Positions 8,312-17,034 of a stretch of DNA of 64,000 nt are shown here, in pieces (within the stretch, counting starts at the first letter, position 1; every line of letters starts with the position of its first letter). The stretch is from Streptomyces sp. DG2A-72 (lineage in GTDB: Bacteria; Actinomycetota; Actinomycetes; Streptomycetales; Streptomycetaceae), in the NCBI RefSeq assembly GCF_030499575.1, contig NZ_JASTLC010000001.1, positions 2,814,001 to 2,878,000 of the forward strand, in the 5' to 3' direction. Made by a program: the position numbers and the translations under genes. The notes beneath the pieces are model-generated. The model ran no database searches. It saw nothing but the letters and a program-made list of their open reading frames with translations, and was not told the origin of the DNA.

Positions 8312-9916
8312 ATGCAGTCCCCCGCACTCACCCCCGCCCCACCACAGCCGACAGCACGCCCGCCCCAGCGCCACACCCCCTCGGTCCCGCTCATCACCAC
8401 CTGCGCGACCCTCCCCCTCTACGGCATCTGGGCCACCCTCCTCGCGACGGGAGGCGGCGACCTGGCGGCCCAGTACGCCTGGGCAGGCTTCGCGGCAAGG
8501 CACCCCGGCACCCCATACGCCCTGTTCTGGTACGCCGGCACGCACACCGCCAACTACAGCGTGCTGTCACCGCCGTTGATGGCGCTGCTGGGCGTCCGTA
8601 CGGTGTCGGTCCTGTCCGGCGTGACAGCCACGTGGCTGCTGTCCGCACTCCTGGCCCGGACGCTCGTACGATCCCCGCTCTGGCCGTCCCTGCTCGGCGC
8701 ACTGGGCGTATGGGCGAACGTGGCCTCGGGCCGTACGACCTTCGCGCTCGGGCTGGTGTTCGGCCTGGCGGCACTGCTCGCGGTCGCGGACCGGGCCCAC
8801 CTGAAGGTGGCAGCGCTCGCCGCGTCGCTGGCCACCCTGGCGAGCCCGGTGGCGGGCCTGTTCCTGCTGGTGGCGGCTGCGGGATACGGACTGAACCGGC
8901 GGTACGCGAAGTCGCTCGCGCTGGCACTCCCCCCAGTTCTCTTGGTGGCGTCGACGACCCTCCTGTTCCCCTACCAGGGCGAACAGCCCATGTCCGCGGG
9001 CAGGTTGGCGTTGCCGTTGCTGCTGTCGGCGATGGTGGTGTGGTCGGCGCCGCGCGAGTGGAGGGTGGTGAGGGCGGGCGCCGCGGTCTACGCGATCGGG
9101 GTCGTCGTGACGTGGCTGGTCCCCTCGCCGGTCGGCACGAACGTGGAGCGCCTGGCCATGCACGTCGCCCCCGCCGTACTCCTGGCAGCACTCCTCCACG
9201 TGGGCCGTCGCACCGTAGCCCTGTCCGCAGTTGTCGCGATCTCCGTCCACTGGTGCGTCCTGGCGACGGTGACAGACCTGCGCGTCACGACCCCCGTACC
9301 CGCCTGGGCCAGACACACCACCGGAGTCCGCACCGAATTGACCGGCCTAGGCGCGACCCGGGCCAGGATCGAGATCCCCCCGGCCCGCGACCACCGCGAG
9401 TCCACCCTCTTCGCCCCCCACATCCAGCAGATGCGCGGCTGGAACCGCCAACTGGACGTGGAGCGGGCCAGATTGTTCTACGACGACCACCTCGACGCGT
9501 CCCGCTACCGCGCCTGGCTGCACCACTGGGCGATCACGTACGTCGTCCTCCCCCGCGCCACCCCCGAGCCCCACTCCATCGCCGAGTCGACCCTGATCCC
9601 CCGGGCCCGCAAGTGGCTGCGCCCGGTCTGGCACGACGCCGACTGGCAGATCTACCGCGTCACGGACCCGACCCCGCTGGCCTCTCCCCCGGCCCGGGTA
9701 CTGCGCGCGGACGAGGCGGCCGTACACCTGAGGCTGCCGCACGCGGCGACGGTCACCGTGCGGGTCGCGTACTCGCCGTGGCTGCGGGCGGAGGGGGCGT
9801 GCGTGCGGGAACGGGAGGGGTGGACGGAGCTGACCGCTGCGGAGGCCGGGGAGTACCGCCTGACGTCGAGCTATGCGGGGTTGTTGGAAGACCAACCGGG
9901 GTGCGGACGAACGTAA
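8312..9916 (+). CDS. Polytopic membrane protein, possible GT-C-like
   Basis: A 534-residue protein with about ten hydrophobic segments in the first 330 residues (for example PLYGIWATLLATGG, ALLGVRTVSVLSGV, VAGLFLLVAAAGYGL) and a soluble C-terminal half with Trp/Tyr/His-rich sequence (YRAWLHHWAITYVVLPRATP, then a beta-rich end). The short opening helix, a following loop with GGGDLAAQYAW and an extracytoplasmic C-terminus recall GT-C membrane glycosyltransferases, but no DxD catalytic motif could be identified. Function unknown. The gene stands alone. The start has only a weak ribosome site. Confidence 0.7.
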   Translation: MQSPALTPAPPQPTARPPQRHTPSVPLITTCATLPLYGIWATLLATGGGDLAAQYAWAGFAARHPGTPYALFWYAGTHTANYSVLSPPLMALLGVRTVSVLSGVTATWLLSALLARTLVRSPLWPSLLGALGVWANVASGRTTFALGLVFGLAALLAVADRAHLKVAALAASLATLASPVAGLFLLVAAAGYGLNRRYAKSLALALPPVLLVASTTLLFPYQGEQPMSAGRLALPLLLSAMVVWSAPREWRVVRAGAAVYAIGVVVTWLVPSPVGTNVERLAMHVAPAVLLAALLHVGRRTVALSAVVAISVHWCVLATVTDLRVTTPVPAWARHTTGVRTELTGLGATRARIEIPPARDHRESTLFAPHIQQMRGWNRQLDVERARLFYDDHLDASRYRAWLHHWAITYVVLPRATPEPHSIAESTLIPRARKWLRPVWHDADWQIYRVTDPTPLASPPARVLRADEAAVHLRLPHAATVTVRVAYSPWLRAEGACVREREGWTELTAAEAGEYRLTSSYAGLLEDQPGCGRT

Positions 9917-10021
9917 TTACGCACGGCCTCGCGCAATCACACTGTGGATGAGCTGCCGCAGCTCGGCCCGAGCCAAGTCCTCGGACGTCCGCAACTTGAC
10001 GTGCCGATGCACTCTCCCCCG
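9917..10021 (-). pseudogene. C-terminal remnant resembling a DUF1801-type protein
   Basis: About 28 residues ending at a TAA (HVKLRTSEDLARAELRQL then IHSVIARGRA) look like the C-terminus of a DUF1801-like small protein. No start or body precedes it: upstream on the same strand lies the AraC-type remnant in another frame. The family guess is weak. Confidence 0.3.
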
Positions 10022-10050
10022 CCCTCCACAGCCCCGCCGGATCGGGGAAG

Positions 10051-10365
10051 CTAGCGCCACCGGCGATGCCGAGCGTGATGTGCGCCTTGCTTGAAGTGCA
10101 CCCCGACGAGCCGCACCGAGGCCGGGTACTCGACGAGGAAACGCCTCGTCCATACCCCCATGAACCACCCATCGGTGAACACTGCCGACGGCACCGAAGG
10201 ATCGGAATCCCACAGGCGGGCGGGTCCACCCAGCTTGATGAACAGATGCGCCGACGGCATCGGCGGAACGTTCATCCGACGGTGCCGCGGCACCCCGGTC
10301 AGGCAGTAGATGTCATCAATGAACCGGTCGAGCGGCGGGGCGGGCACCCGGCCGACGAATTCCAT
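10051..10365 (-). pseudogene. N-terminal remnant of an AraC-family regulator
   Basis: From the ATG at 10363-10365 the frame reads MEFVGRVPAPPLDRFIDDIY, then VPPMPSAHLFIKLGGPARLWD and FLVEYPASVRLVGVHFKQGA, which is the ligand-binding N-terminus of the AraC-type regulators whose HTH lies in the second half. After VHFK the frame changes to unrelated residues and stops at 10051, so the whole DNA-binding domain is missing. A deletion that joined this fragment to the remnant downstream would explain both. Confidence 0.55.
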
Positions 10366-10537
10366 GGAGTCAGTGTGGCCGACGGGGGGTTCGGTTCGCG
10401 AGGGAGCCGATCGGACGCGGATCGGCCGACGGCCGTGGCCAGGCCACGCGCGTGAACCACCCGCGCACCAGCGGCTCGCAGAACGAAGGCGCCCCGGCCG
10501 TATGCCGCCCCGAACGCCGGTCATCGACCGCCGGTCA

Positions 10538-11200
10538 TCAGGTCACCAGCCCGTGCCGGTAGGCGTAGACGACGGCCTGGACGCGGTCGCGGAGGCCGAG
10601 CTTGGTGAGGATGCGGGAGACGAACGTCTTGACGGTTTCCCGGCTGATCAGCAGGGCCGCGGCGATCTCGCTGTTGGACAGGCCGTCCGCGATCAGCCGC
10701 AGGACCTCCAGTTCGCGGGGGGTCAGCGGAATGTCCCGGGCCGGGCCGTCCTCGGCGGGACGGATACGGGCGGCGTACTTGCCCACCAGTTGACGTGTCA
10801 CGTCGGGGTCCAGCAGGGCGGCGCCCATGGCCACGGTGCGGATGCCGTGCAGCAGCCGGTCCGGCGGCGCGTCCTTGAGCAGGAACCCGCTGGCTCCGGC
10901 GCGCAGCGCCTCGTAGACGTACTCGTCGAGGTTGAACGTCGTCACCACGAGCACCTTGGCGGGGTGCGGCACCCCGGACCCGGCCAGCAGCCGGGTGGCC
11001 CCGATGCCGTCGAGTCCCGGCATACGGATGTCCATCACGACGACGTCCGGACACAGCCGGCCGACGAGATCGACGGCGGCCTGTCCGTCGCCGCACTCGC
11101 CGGCCACCTCCATGTCGGGCTGGGCGTCGATGATCGTCACCAGCCCCATGCGGACCAGTAGTTGGTCGTCGCAGACCACGACCCGGATCGGCTCTGTCAC
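10538..11200 (-). CDS. NarL/LuxR-family response regulator
   Basis: A 220-residue two-component regulator. The receiver domain shows the acidic pair VCDDQ, phospho-acceptor Asp57 in VVVMDIRMPG, Thr in VVTTFN and Lys in FLLKDAPP. The C-terminal LuxR helix-turn-helix spans about 160-206 (LTPRELEVLRLIADGLSN, SNSEIAAALLISRETVKTFV). It is partnered with the kinase upstream; the ATG overlaps the kinase TGA (ATGA). Last gene of a protease/kinase/regulator operon. Target genes are unknown; the CPBP protease in the same operon is a candidate. Confidence 0.95.
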   Translation of the reverse strand: MTEPIRVVVCDDQLLVRMGLVTIIDAQPDMEVAGECGDGQAAVDLVGRLCPDVVVMDIRMPGLDGIGATRLLAGSGVPHPAKVLVVTTFNLDEYVYEALRAGASGFLLKDAPPDRLLHGIRTVAMGAALLDPDVTRQLVGKYAARIRPAEDGPARDIPLTPRELEVLRLIADGLSNSEIAAALLISRETVKTFVSRILTKLGLRDRVQAVVYAYRHGLVT

Positions 11201-12387
11201 GACGGGCCCTTGGCGGGGATGCGCGCCCGCACCACGAACCCGCCGCCCGTGCGCCGGCCCGCGCTGAACTCGCCACCCAGGACGTCGACCCGCTCCCGCA
11301 GCCCGGCCAGGCCACGTCCGCTGCCGCCGGGGGATGTCGCCCGCGAGCCGGATGCCTCCGTAGTGACTTCCACGGTTATCTCCTTGTCGCCGTGGCGCAC
11401 CATAACCGAAGTGCGAATGCCGTGGGCGTACTTGAGGGCGTTCGTCAGGGCCTCCTGCACCACGCGGTAGGCCACCAGGTGGGCGCTGCCGGTGGACTCC
11501 GGCGGGGTGCCCTCCTCGGTGAACTCCACCGGCTGGCCCGCCCTGCGCGTCTGTTCCACCAGGGTGCCGAGGGTGCCGGCATGCGCAGTCCTGTCCTCGG
11601 TCGGCTGCGTGCTGTGGTCGGGGTTGAGCAGGTCGAGCAGGTGCCGCAGGTCGCCGATGGCCTGCCGGCCGGTTTCAGAGACGGCGGTCAGGGCTTGTTC
11701 GAGGCGCTCGGGAGCGGAGGTCAGATAGCGGGCCGCCTCGGTCTGCACGACCATCGCCGTCACATGGTGGGTCACCACGTCGTGCAACTCGCGGGCGATG
11801 CGGGTGCGTTCGGCGGTGCGGGTCTCCTCGGCGACGCGGCGCCGGCGTTCGGCTTCCGCGATGCGGGCGGCGCGCAGCCACGCCCCCATGCCCCAGACCA
11901 GGGCCGTCGCCACGTAGAACATCACGAACCCGCTCGTCGACTCGCCAGAGCCGAGCCGGGAGAGGACGACGGCCAGCGGTACGTACGCCACGGAGAGGGC
12001 GAGGACGGTGGCGCGGCGGTGCTGTTCCGCTCGGGACCCGGCGCCCAGCAGCGCGAGGGCCAGCGCCGTACCGGCCAGCGAGTGGTAGCCGAGCAGTTGG
12101 TCCATGGCGAAGCCCACCGACACCAGTGCCACGCAGGCCAGCGGCCACCGGCGGCACATCATCAGCGGGAGGCTCTCCAGGGCGATGACCACCACGGCCA
12201 GCGCGTCGAAGGGCCGGTTCGGGACACCGCCGAGTTGTGTGCCGTGGCTCTGCAGCGAGGGGAGGAAGGACGCTGCCAGCAGCAGCGGGCCGAGGACGAG
12301 GTACCAGGCCGTCACGTCGAACTGGAGCCACTGGCCCGGGGTCCGGCGGAGCCGGATGCGGAGGAAGGCTCTCCGGCGGGCGATCAC
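11197..12387 (-). CDS. Sensor histidine kinase (HisKA_3 type)
   Basis: A 396-residue membrane kinase. About five hydrophobic segments form the N-terminal sensor (residues 25-170), followed by a coiled linker rich in Arg/Glu, the dimerisation box with phospho-accepting His202 in RIARELHDVVTHHV, and a HATPase domain with the N box YRVVQEALTNALKYAHG and G box GSGRGLAGLRERVD. DesK/NarL-type kinases of this shape sense membrane or envelope signals. It overlaps the CPBP protease gene upstream by 4 bases (ATGA) and the response regulator downstream by 4 bases, so the three are one operon. Confidence 0.95.
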   Translation of the reverse strand: MIARRRAFLRIRLRRTPGQWLQFDVTAWYLVLGPLLLAASFLPSLQSHGTQLGGVPNRPFDALAVVVIALESLPLMMCRRWPLACVALVSVGFAMDQLLGYHSLAGTALALALLGAGSRAEQHRRATVLALSVAYVPLAVVLSRLGSGESTSGFVMFYVATALVWGMGAWLRAARIAEAERRRRVAEETRTAERTRIARELHDVVTHHVTAMVVQTEAARYLTSAPERLEQALTAVSETGRQAIGDLRHLLDLLNPDHSTQPTEDRTAHAGTLGTLVEQTRRAGQPVEFTEEGTPPESTGSAHLVAYRVVQEALTNALKYAHGIRTSVMVRHGDKEITVEVTTEASGSRATSPGGSGRGLAGLRERVDVLGGEFSAGRRTGGGFVVRARIPAKGPS

Positions 12388-13217
12388 CGGACGAGCCTAG
12401 TGGTGGCGTCGTTCCGGTCGGTGCGTCGGCGGGGCACCACGTGGCCGCGCCGGTGGGCCAGCCACATGAACGCGATCGTCACGAGCACGCCGAACAGGAT
12501 CGCGTACACACTGCCCTCCGGGCCGAAGTCGCCGCCAGTGAGCAGTTCCGGGCCCGACATCGAGGAGTTCAGCAGGCCCTGCGGGGTGTCGTTGCCGGAG
12601 ACCTCGGTGCTGAAGATGCCGGACGCGGCGAAGTTCCAGCCGAAGTGCACGCCGATCGGCACCCACAGCCTACGGGTGGCGACGTACGCGGCGGTGAGCA
12701 TGCCACCGGCCTCGATCGCGATGGCGAAGGCGCCCCAGAGGCTCGCGTGCGGGTTGAGCAGGTGCGACGCGCCGAAGAGCAGGCCGGTGAGGATCAGCGC
12801 GATCCAGGTGCCGGTGTGTTCCTCGACGATGCGGAACAGCACACCCCGGTAGAGGACTTCCTCCGTCACGGCGGCGGCGGCCATGAAGCCGAACAGTCCC
12901 ACTGCGCCCGTCGGCGATCCGAGGCCGTCGACCTCGTACTGCCCGGAGGAGAAGAGGTTCACGATGACGGCCGAGAACATCGCGGCACCGATCAGCAGGC
13001 CCCGGCCGACCGCGGGGGCGGCGCCCTCCATCCCCACTTCCGTGGACGGGCGGTGCTCGGTCCGTCGCACCACCCAGCCGTAGACGAATATCGCGAGTAC
13101 GGCGGCCAGGCTGCCGACGACCAGTTGAAGCCACGGATTTCCGTCCACCGCGGCAAGGCCCTGACCGCCTGCGAACGAAATTGCCACGACGGCCAGAAGC
13201 TGCCAGATGAACCTCAT
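12384..13217 (-). CDS. CPBP-family intramembrane metalloprotease
   Basis: A 277-residue membrane protein with about eight helices and the Abi/CAAX-protease motifs EEVLYR (Glu119, Glu120, Arg124), FGASH (His152) and HFGWN near residue 197, the predicted zinc/catalytic residues of the family. Bacterial CPBP proteins act in bacteriocin self-immunity, prenyl-protein-like processing or membrane signalling. It is first in an operon with a histidine kinase and response regulator, so it may cut a membrane substrate in the signalling chain or be the output gene. ATGA overlap with the kinase gene. Confidence 0.9.
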   Translation of the reverse strand: MRFIWQLLAVVAISFAGGQGLAAVDGNPWLQLVVGSLAAVLAIFVYGWVVRRTEHRPSTEVGMEGAAPAVGRGLLIGAAMFSAVIVNLFSSGQYEVDGLGSPTGAVGLFGFMAAAAVTEEVLYRGVLFRIVEEHTGTWIALILTGLLFGASHLLNPHASLWGAFAIAIEAGGMLTAAYVATRRLWVPIGVHFGWNFAASGIFSTEVSGNDTPQGLLNSSMSGPELLTGGDFGPEGSVYAILFGVLVTIAFMWLAHRRGHVVPRRRTDRNDATTRLVR

Positions 13218-13358
13218 GAGAACCCCTCTGAATTCCTTCGGAAAAAGCCCGTTCGGCGTGCGCGCCGCGGCCAGGACAAACGCTAGGGATTTCGTGGTCC
13301 GGGATCGTCACCACGCAGAGCGCACTTGGGCGTAGCTCCCGTGGGGGACGGGCGCCGA

Positions 13359-14303
13359 CTAGCGCTTGTTCCCGGCGGCCTGTGCGGCCTGTGCGGCGAC
13401 GCGCTGGATGGCCTCGACGGCGATGTCTGGGCGGTCGACGTGGATGTAGTGGCCGGTCCCCGCGGCGGTGCTGAGCGTGCTGCGGGAGGACAGCGCGCGC
13501 CACTGCTGCTGGCCCTTGGACCACATCGTTTCCAGCGCGGGCCCGTACTCGGGGACCTCGGCGTACTGGGACTCGTGCTTGATGATCTGCACCGGGATCT
13601 TCCCGGCGGAGCGGACCTTAGTGTCGGCGATGATGAACTGCTCCGGGTTCTGCCCCTCGTTGACCGCAATGGTCTGGTCGCGCAGTTCGGCCGCCATGCC
13701 GGTGGCCGACTCGGGGATCGCCTTCGAAATGTCGGCGGTCAGGGCGGGGATGGTGGCATCCATGAGCACCAGTCCCTTGATCCGGTCCGGGTGGTCGGGG
13801 GCGTACCGGGCGGCGATGTACCCGCCCAGCGAGTGGCCGACCAGGACGACGGAGCGGTCACCGGCGAGGCGGTCGAGGACGCCGGTGAGGATCTTGGCGC
13901 TGTCGTCGATGGTCTGGGTGCCGTTCGGCTGGTCGCTCTTGCCCTCGCCGAGCCGGTCGTAGGAGCAGACCCTGCCCTTCTCACTCAGTGTCTTCTGCAG
14001 GTCGGCCATGGTGTCCAGCCCGTCGCCCCCGCCGGCCATCAGCATCACGAGAGGCTTGTCCTCCGTCGCGTTGCCCGAGCAGGAGACGTTCACGGAGTGC
14101 TTTCCGACCCGGATCTTCTTGGTGCCGGAGAACTGGTCTCCGTCCCGGTCCTCGTCCCCGAGGTTCTTCTCCGCGCTCTCCTCGGTGACCTTGCCGGCGG
14201 TCTTCTCCGCGGTCGACGCGGGTCCGTCGCAGGCGATGAGCGCGGCGCCGGCCACGACGGAGGAGAGTGCGGCGATGGCGGTTGCCTTGATCCTGCGGTT
14301 CAT
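13359..14303 (-). CDS. Alpha/beta hydrolase, predicted lipoprotein
   Basis: A 314-residue exported hydrolase. The N-terminus is a lipoprotein signal ([13 protein letters not shown]..., lipobox LIAC, lipidated Cys at about residue 24). The mature part begins with a charged linker, then an alpha/beta hydrolase fold with the nucleophile elbow VGHSLGGY, an oxyanion region LMAGGGDG and a C-terminal His in [12 protein letters not shown]. The ATG at 14301-14303 follows GGAGGCAAGG; the open frame runs on upstream into the transposase/helicase remnants and is not used. Substrate unknown. Confidence 0.85.
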   Translation of the reverse strand: MNRRIKATAIAALSSVVAGAALIACDGPASTAEKTAGKVTEESAEKNLGDEDRDGDQFSGTKKIRVGKHSVNVSCSGNATEDKPLVMLMAGGGDGLDTMADLQKTLSEKGRVCSYDRLGEGKSDQPNGTQTIDDSAKILTGVLDRLAGDRSVVLVGHSLGGYIAARYAPDHPDRIKGLVLMDATIPALTADISKAIPESATGMAAELRDQTIAVNEGQNPEQFIIADTKVRSAGKIPVQIIKHESQYAEVPEYGPALETMWSKGQQQWRALSSRSTLSTAAGTGHYIHVDRPDIAVEAIQRVAAQAAQAAGNKR

Positions 14304-14514
14304 CCCTTGCCTCCATAGAGCGGTACACATTTCAAATGCGGTGTGTATTTCAAAGCGGTGTCTGTTTCGGGGCTCTGCGGCCACGACCAGAACGCTATGG
14401 AAAGCGAGGCGTGAAATCGTCACTCCCTGGCGCGCACTTGCGTGTGGCTCATCAGGGGGACAGGCAGGGTTTCGGGCGCAGTCGCACGATGCCCGGTTCG
14501 TGATCAACCGAGGG

Positions 14515-14630
14515 CGGAGGAGGAGTGCGAGGGGGCGGCGAGGGTCGCGGGCGTTGCGACGGAAGCCGGCCGCGATGTTCTTCGCCCTGGCCGCGCGGAG
14601 GGCTTCGATGGCGAGGTTGCGCCAGGTGGA
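14515..14630 (-). mobile_element. Transposase C-terminal remnant (ISAs1/IS4-like)
   Basis: [19 protein letters not shown] followed by [16 protein letters not shown] is the standard C-terminal stretch of DDE transposases of the ISAs1/IS4 type in Actinobacteria (RNLAIGALRLAGHTNIA...RHHARDPxRPLxLL). Only this tail is present; no catalytic DDE region or terminal inverted repeats were seen. It is joined in frame to the broken helicase upstream, which places the breakpoint near 14631. Confidence 0.6.
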
Positions 14631-14964
14631 CCCGGTCTTACCGAAGCCCGTGCCGGTGGTCACCAGCGTCGGCTGCGGCTGGCGCCCGTCCTTGCTGGTC
14701 AGACGGGCGAACGCCTCGGCCTGATGCGCGTACGGCGGCGGGAAGTCCGCCGGTTACCAGTCCAGGTGCAGCTGTCGCCCGTCCGCCTCCGGACAGAGGG
14801 GACGGCGGATCCGTAGATACGACCCCCCGGAACAGCCCGTCGACCGGATCGGTGAGGAAGTCCTCCAGAGCGTCCTGGGTGTCGGGCTAGGCCAGCGCGA
14901 AGGTCGTCGTCAGATACTCGACCGTGGTGTCGCGCAGTGTCTGCGCGGCCAGTGTGGGTCTCAT
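14631..14964 (-). pseudogene. DEAD/DEAH-type helicase remnant
   Basis: From an ATG at 14962-14964 the frame reads MRPTLAAQTLRDTTVEYL and TTTFALA, meets a TAG, resumes PDTQDALEDFLTDPVDGLFR, shifts frame by one base in a G-run, reads SYLRIRRPLCPEADGRQLHL, meets a TAA, then [17 protein letters not shown] and the Walker A site TTGTGFGKT (usual form GTGSGKT). This is the N-terminus of the very large helicases seen in actinobacterial accessory islands. Two stops, a frameshift and loss of everything after Walker A make it clearly dead. Confidence 0.75.
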
Positions 14965-15066
14965 GACGCGCTGCGGCCCCGTCTCCCGCTGCCGTCCCGC
15001 CGATCGGAATCGATCACGTTCCACTCTGCGAGGAGGGGCCGACAACGCCACCCGGTTTCGCCGAGG

Positions 15067-15336
15067 TCAGATGAGATGCGGCGGCGGCACGATCAGCACC
15101 ACTGCGACGAATCGGGCGTGCGGAATGGCTTGGGTCTCGAACCAGCCGCCGCACGGCAGCACATGCCGGCGTGCGCTTCTTCCCGCCGGCTCGCCGAGGT
15201 CGTTCGGATCGACTCCGAGGTTGGCCAGCTCGATGACCTTGCTGGTCATTTCCCTGACCTCATCCTGAACGATCTTGGGAAAGGACAGTTGGTCCTCAGC
15301 CGCGAAAGCGTAGTCCCACGTCCACTCGTCGCTCAC
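15067..15336 (-). CDS. Small protein paired with DUF6247 gene, toxin-like
   Basis: An 89-residue protein (MSDEWTWDYAFAAEDQL, AIPHARFVAVVLIVPPPHL). The length, N-terminal alpha region and C-terminal strand pattern recall RelE/ParE-fold proteins, but no catalytic residue can be named, so a toxin role is only inferred. The start overlaps the stop of the upstream DUF6247 gene as GTGA. Such tight two-gene pairs are frequent in Streptomyces. Confidence 0.6.
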   Translation of the reverse strand: MSDEWTWDYAFAAEDQLSFPKIVQDEVREMTSKVIELANLGVDPNDLGEPAGRSARRHVLPCGGWFETQAIPHARFVAVVLIVPPPHLI

Positions 15337-15680
15337 CGGCCGGTGTCCTCAGGAAGGACTCCGGCAGCGATGGCGGCGGTGCGGCGGATGGCGGCGATCT
15401 GCCGGACGATGTCGCGGGCCTCCGCGAGGTCGGTGACGACGTCGGCCTTGTGTTCCAGAGTGCGCAAAAGGGCCGCGGCGTCCGGGTCCCGTTCTATCGC
15501 GACCTCTACCGCCCACATCTCGGTGAAGACCCGGAGCGGGGTGGGGTCGGTCGCCTCCCGGGCCTGTCCCGTGGCTTTGGCACGGGCTTCGTCGAACTCG
15601 GCGAGCCGGTGCGGGGCGACCTCTGTGAGAACGGCCCGCAGGGCCTCGGGGGTGGCGGGCATCTTACGGACTGCGGTCAT
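15333..15680 (-). CDS. DUF6247 family protein, possible antitoxin-like partner
   Basis: A 115-residue helical, charged protein (MTAVRKMPATPEALRAVLTE, then a WAVEVAIERDPDAAALLRTL region and a C-terminal helix). It resembles the actinobacterial DUF6247 family, function unknown. The ATG at 15678-15680 follows GAGGAG. A longer alternative begins at a GTG at 15786-15788 that overlaps the stop of the damaged ATPase gene upstream, which suggests the three once formed an operon. The gene overlaps its partner downstream by 4 bases. Confidence 0.6.
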   Translation of the reverse strand: MTAVRKMPATPEALRAVLTEVAPHRLAEFDEARAKATGQAREATDPTPLRVFTEMWAVEVAIERDPDAAALLRTLEHKADVVTDLAEARDIVRQIAAIRRTAAIAAGVLPEDTGR

Positions 15681-15784
15681 CGGGTGCGGCTGCTCCTCAA
15701 GGTGTCGAGCTGTCTTCCGAAGGTACCGGGGCCGCAGGGCGAGGGCGAGCGGTTCGAAGGCCGAGGCCACCGCCGAGTGATCCG

Positions 15785-16090
15785 TCACTCACCGAATCCC
15801 TTGAGGTAGGCGCCGCGCCCGACGGACCAGGGGCTGGGCGAAGCCGGGAGTGTGTACTCCGCCCAGACCGTCTTGCCCGGCTCGTCCGGGCGCGGGTGCC
15901 AGTCCCAGCGCGTGGCCAGCCCCGATACGAGGACCAGCCTGCGGCCCGCCTCCTCCTCGGGGCCAGGCCCATCCTGGGGGGCAGGGCGGCGCGGGAGACA
16001 TTCCGTGCGGGTGTCGGTGACCTCCAGCCCCTGAACGGCGAACGCCCTGTCGGAGTGAGGACCATGATCCTTTCCTCGACTCGCAGGGTC
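15785..16090 (-). pseudogene. Anti-sigma-type HATPase remnant
   Basis: The C-terminal end of a histidine-kinase-like ATPase is recognisable: TLRVEERIMVL in one frame, then, after a shift, VTDTRTECLPRRP, EEEAGRRLVLVSGLATRWDW and GKTVWAEYTL, which is the G2-box end of the many stand-alone ATP-binding proteins of Streptomyces. The N-terminal half with the N box is absent, and about 30 bases of foreign sequence separate the two frames. Confidence 0.5.
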
Positions 16091-16202
16091 TCCCCGGAAG
16101 CACGACAGCCTCGATCCCTCCAGCAGAGCCTTGGGCCCCAGCCATCACCGGTGGCGAAGACGCCATTTGAACAGCAGCACCGACAGCTCGTTGGACAAGT
16201 GC

Positions 16203-16691
16203 TCAGCCTCGGCGAGCGGCGCCGTCCGGCCACACCACGTCCACGGGGATACCCGCCGCCTGGGCTTCAAGCACCATGTCGGCGGTGCCGCCCTTGCCGG
16301 TGGGCGGTTCACCGTTCCATACGGCAACGACTCGGTCGGCGCGTTGGATGAGTACGGCATTGGCGGCCTCGTACGCCTGCCGGCTGGCCGTCTCGTGCGG
16401 GAGGACGAGAACTTCCTCGGCAGCTTCGACGAGGCGATCGAAGATGAGGACGTGGTCGGGCTTGACCTTGTTCTGGCGGTAGTCCTGGGAGGGGACGACG
16501 ACGGTAAGACGGCCGCCGGCGGCGAGAACGGCTTCGGCGAAGAGGGAGTCGGCGCCCTTGGCGATGCAGGAGACGCCGACGAGACCGCCGTCGTCGGCGT
16601 ACTGCTTGAGCAGATCGTCCAGGGCGATGCGGACCAGAGGGACGCTGTCCTCGGTCAGGTCCATGTGCCCGGTCACCGCGATGGTCGTCAC
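16203..16691 (-). CDS. SLOG-superfamily predicted nucleotide-binding protein
   Basis: A 162-residue Rossmann-like protein (VTTIAVTGHMDLTED; GVSCIAKGADSLFAEAVLAAGG; LTVVVPSQDYRQNK; DRVVAVWNGEPPTGKGGTADMV). The G-x-G start, the GADSLFAE segment and the C-terminal GGTAD loop are the features of SLOG/LOG-DprA folds that bind nucleotides or nucleotide-derived signals. The GTG at 16689-16691 was chosen because GGAG lies six bases upstream and the codon overlaps the upstream stop as GTGA; an ATG at 16716-16718 is possible but has no ribosome site. The partner gene upstream and the defence setting suggest a sensor role (inference). Confidence 0.7.
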   Translation of the reverse strand: MTTIAVTGHMDLTEDSVPLVRIALDDLLKQYADDGGLVGVSCIAKGADSLFAEAVLAAGGRLTVVVPSQDYRQNKVKPDHVLIFDRLVEAAEEVLVLPHETASRQAYEAANAVLIQRADRVVAVWNGEPPTGKGGTADMVLEAQAAGIPVDVVWPDGAARRG

Positions 16692-16966
16692 GGTCCTCTC
16701 CATCTGGACGTCACGCATCCGTCGGTGTCCGCGTAGCGCAGCAGCAGCGCTTGCGCCACGTCAGCACCGGAGGGCACATTTTCTCCACGAATCGGTGCAA
16801 CCTTTTCCGTATTCGGAGAGTCCGCGTCTACATGCATACGCACGCCTTGGACGCGTAGGCCCAGTCGGGCCAGCTCGCCCCGCAGCCGGTCCCGCTCGGC
16901 CAGGCCGAGCCCCAGGGTTCGCATGCTCTGCGCGAAGACCGGCTCCGGCACGGCACCGTTCACGGC
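16688..16966 (-). CDS. Conserved small protein upstream of the SLOG gene
   Basis: A 92-residue protein (VNGAVPEPVFAQSMRTLGLG; AERDRLRGELARLGLRVQGV; then SGADVAQALLLRYADTDG). No family is recognised. The sequence is helical and charged, without membrane segments. The GTG start at 16964-16966 has GAGG nine bases upstream. Its stop overlaps the SLOG start by 4 bases, so the two are translated together. It faces the EcsC gene across a 68-bp gap that must hold both promoters. Confidence 0.55.
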   Translation of the reverse strand, partial: AVNGAVPEPVFAQSMRTLGLGLAERDRLRGELARLGLRVQGVRMHVDADSPNTEKVAPIRGENVPSGADVAQALLLRYADTDGCVTSRWRGP

Positions 16967-17034
16967 GGCACGCCTCAATCGGACAGCAACTCCCCCATCG
17001 CGGGCTCGCCCCGGAGACAGGAGCGCCACAGACT

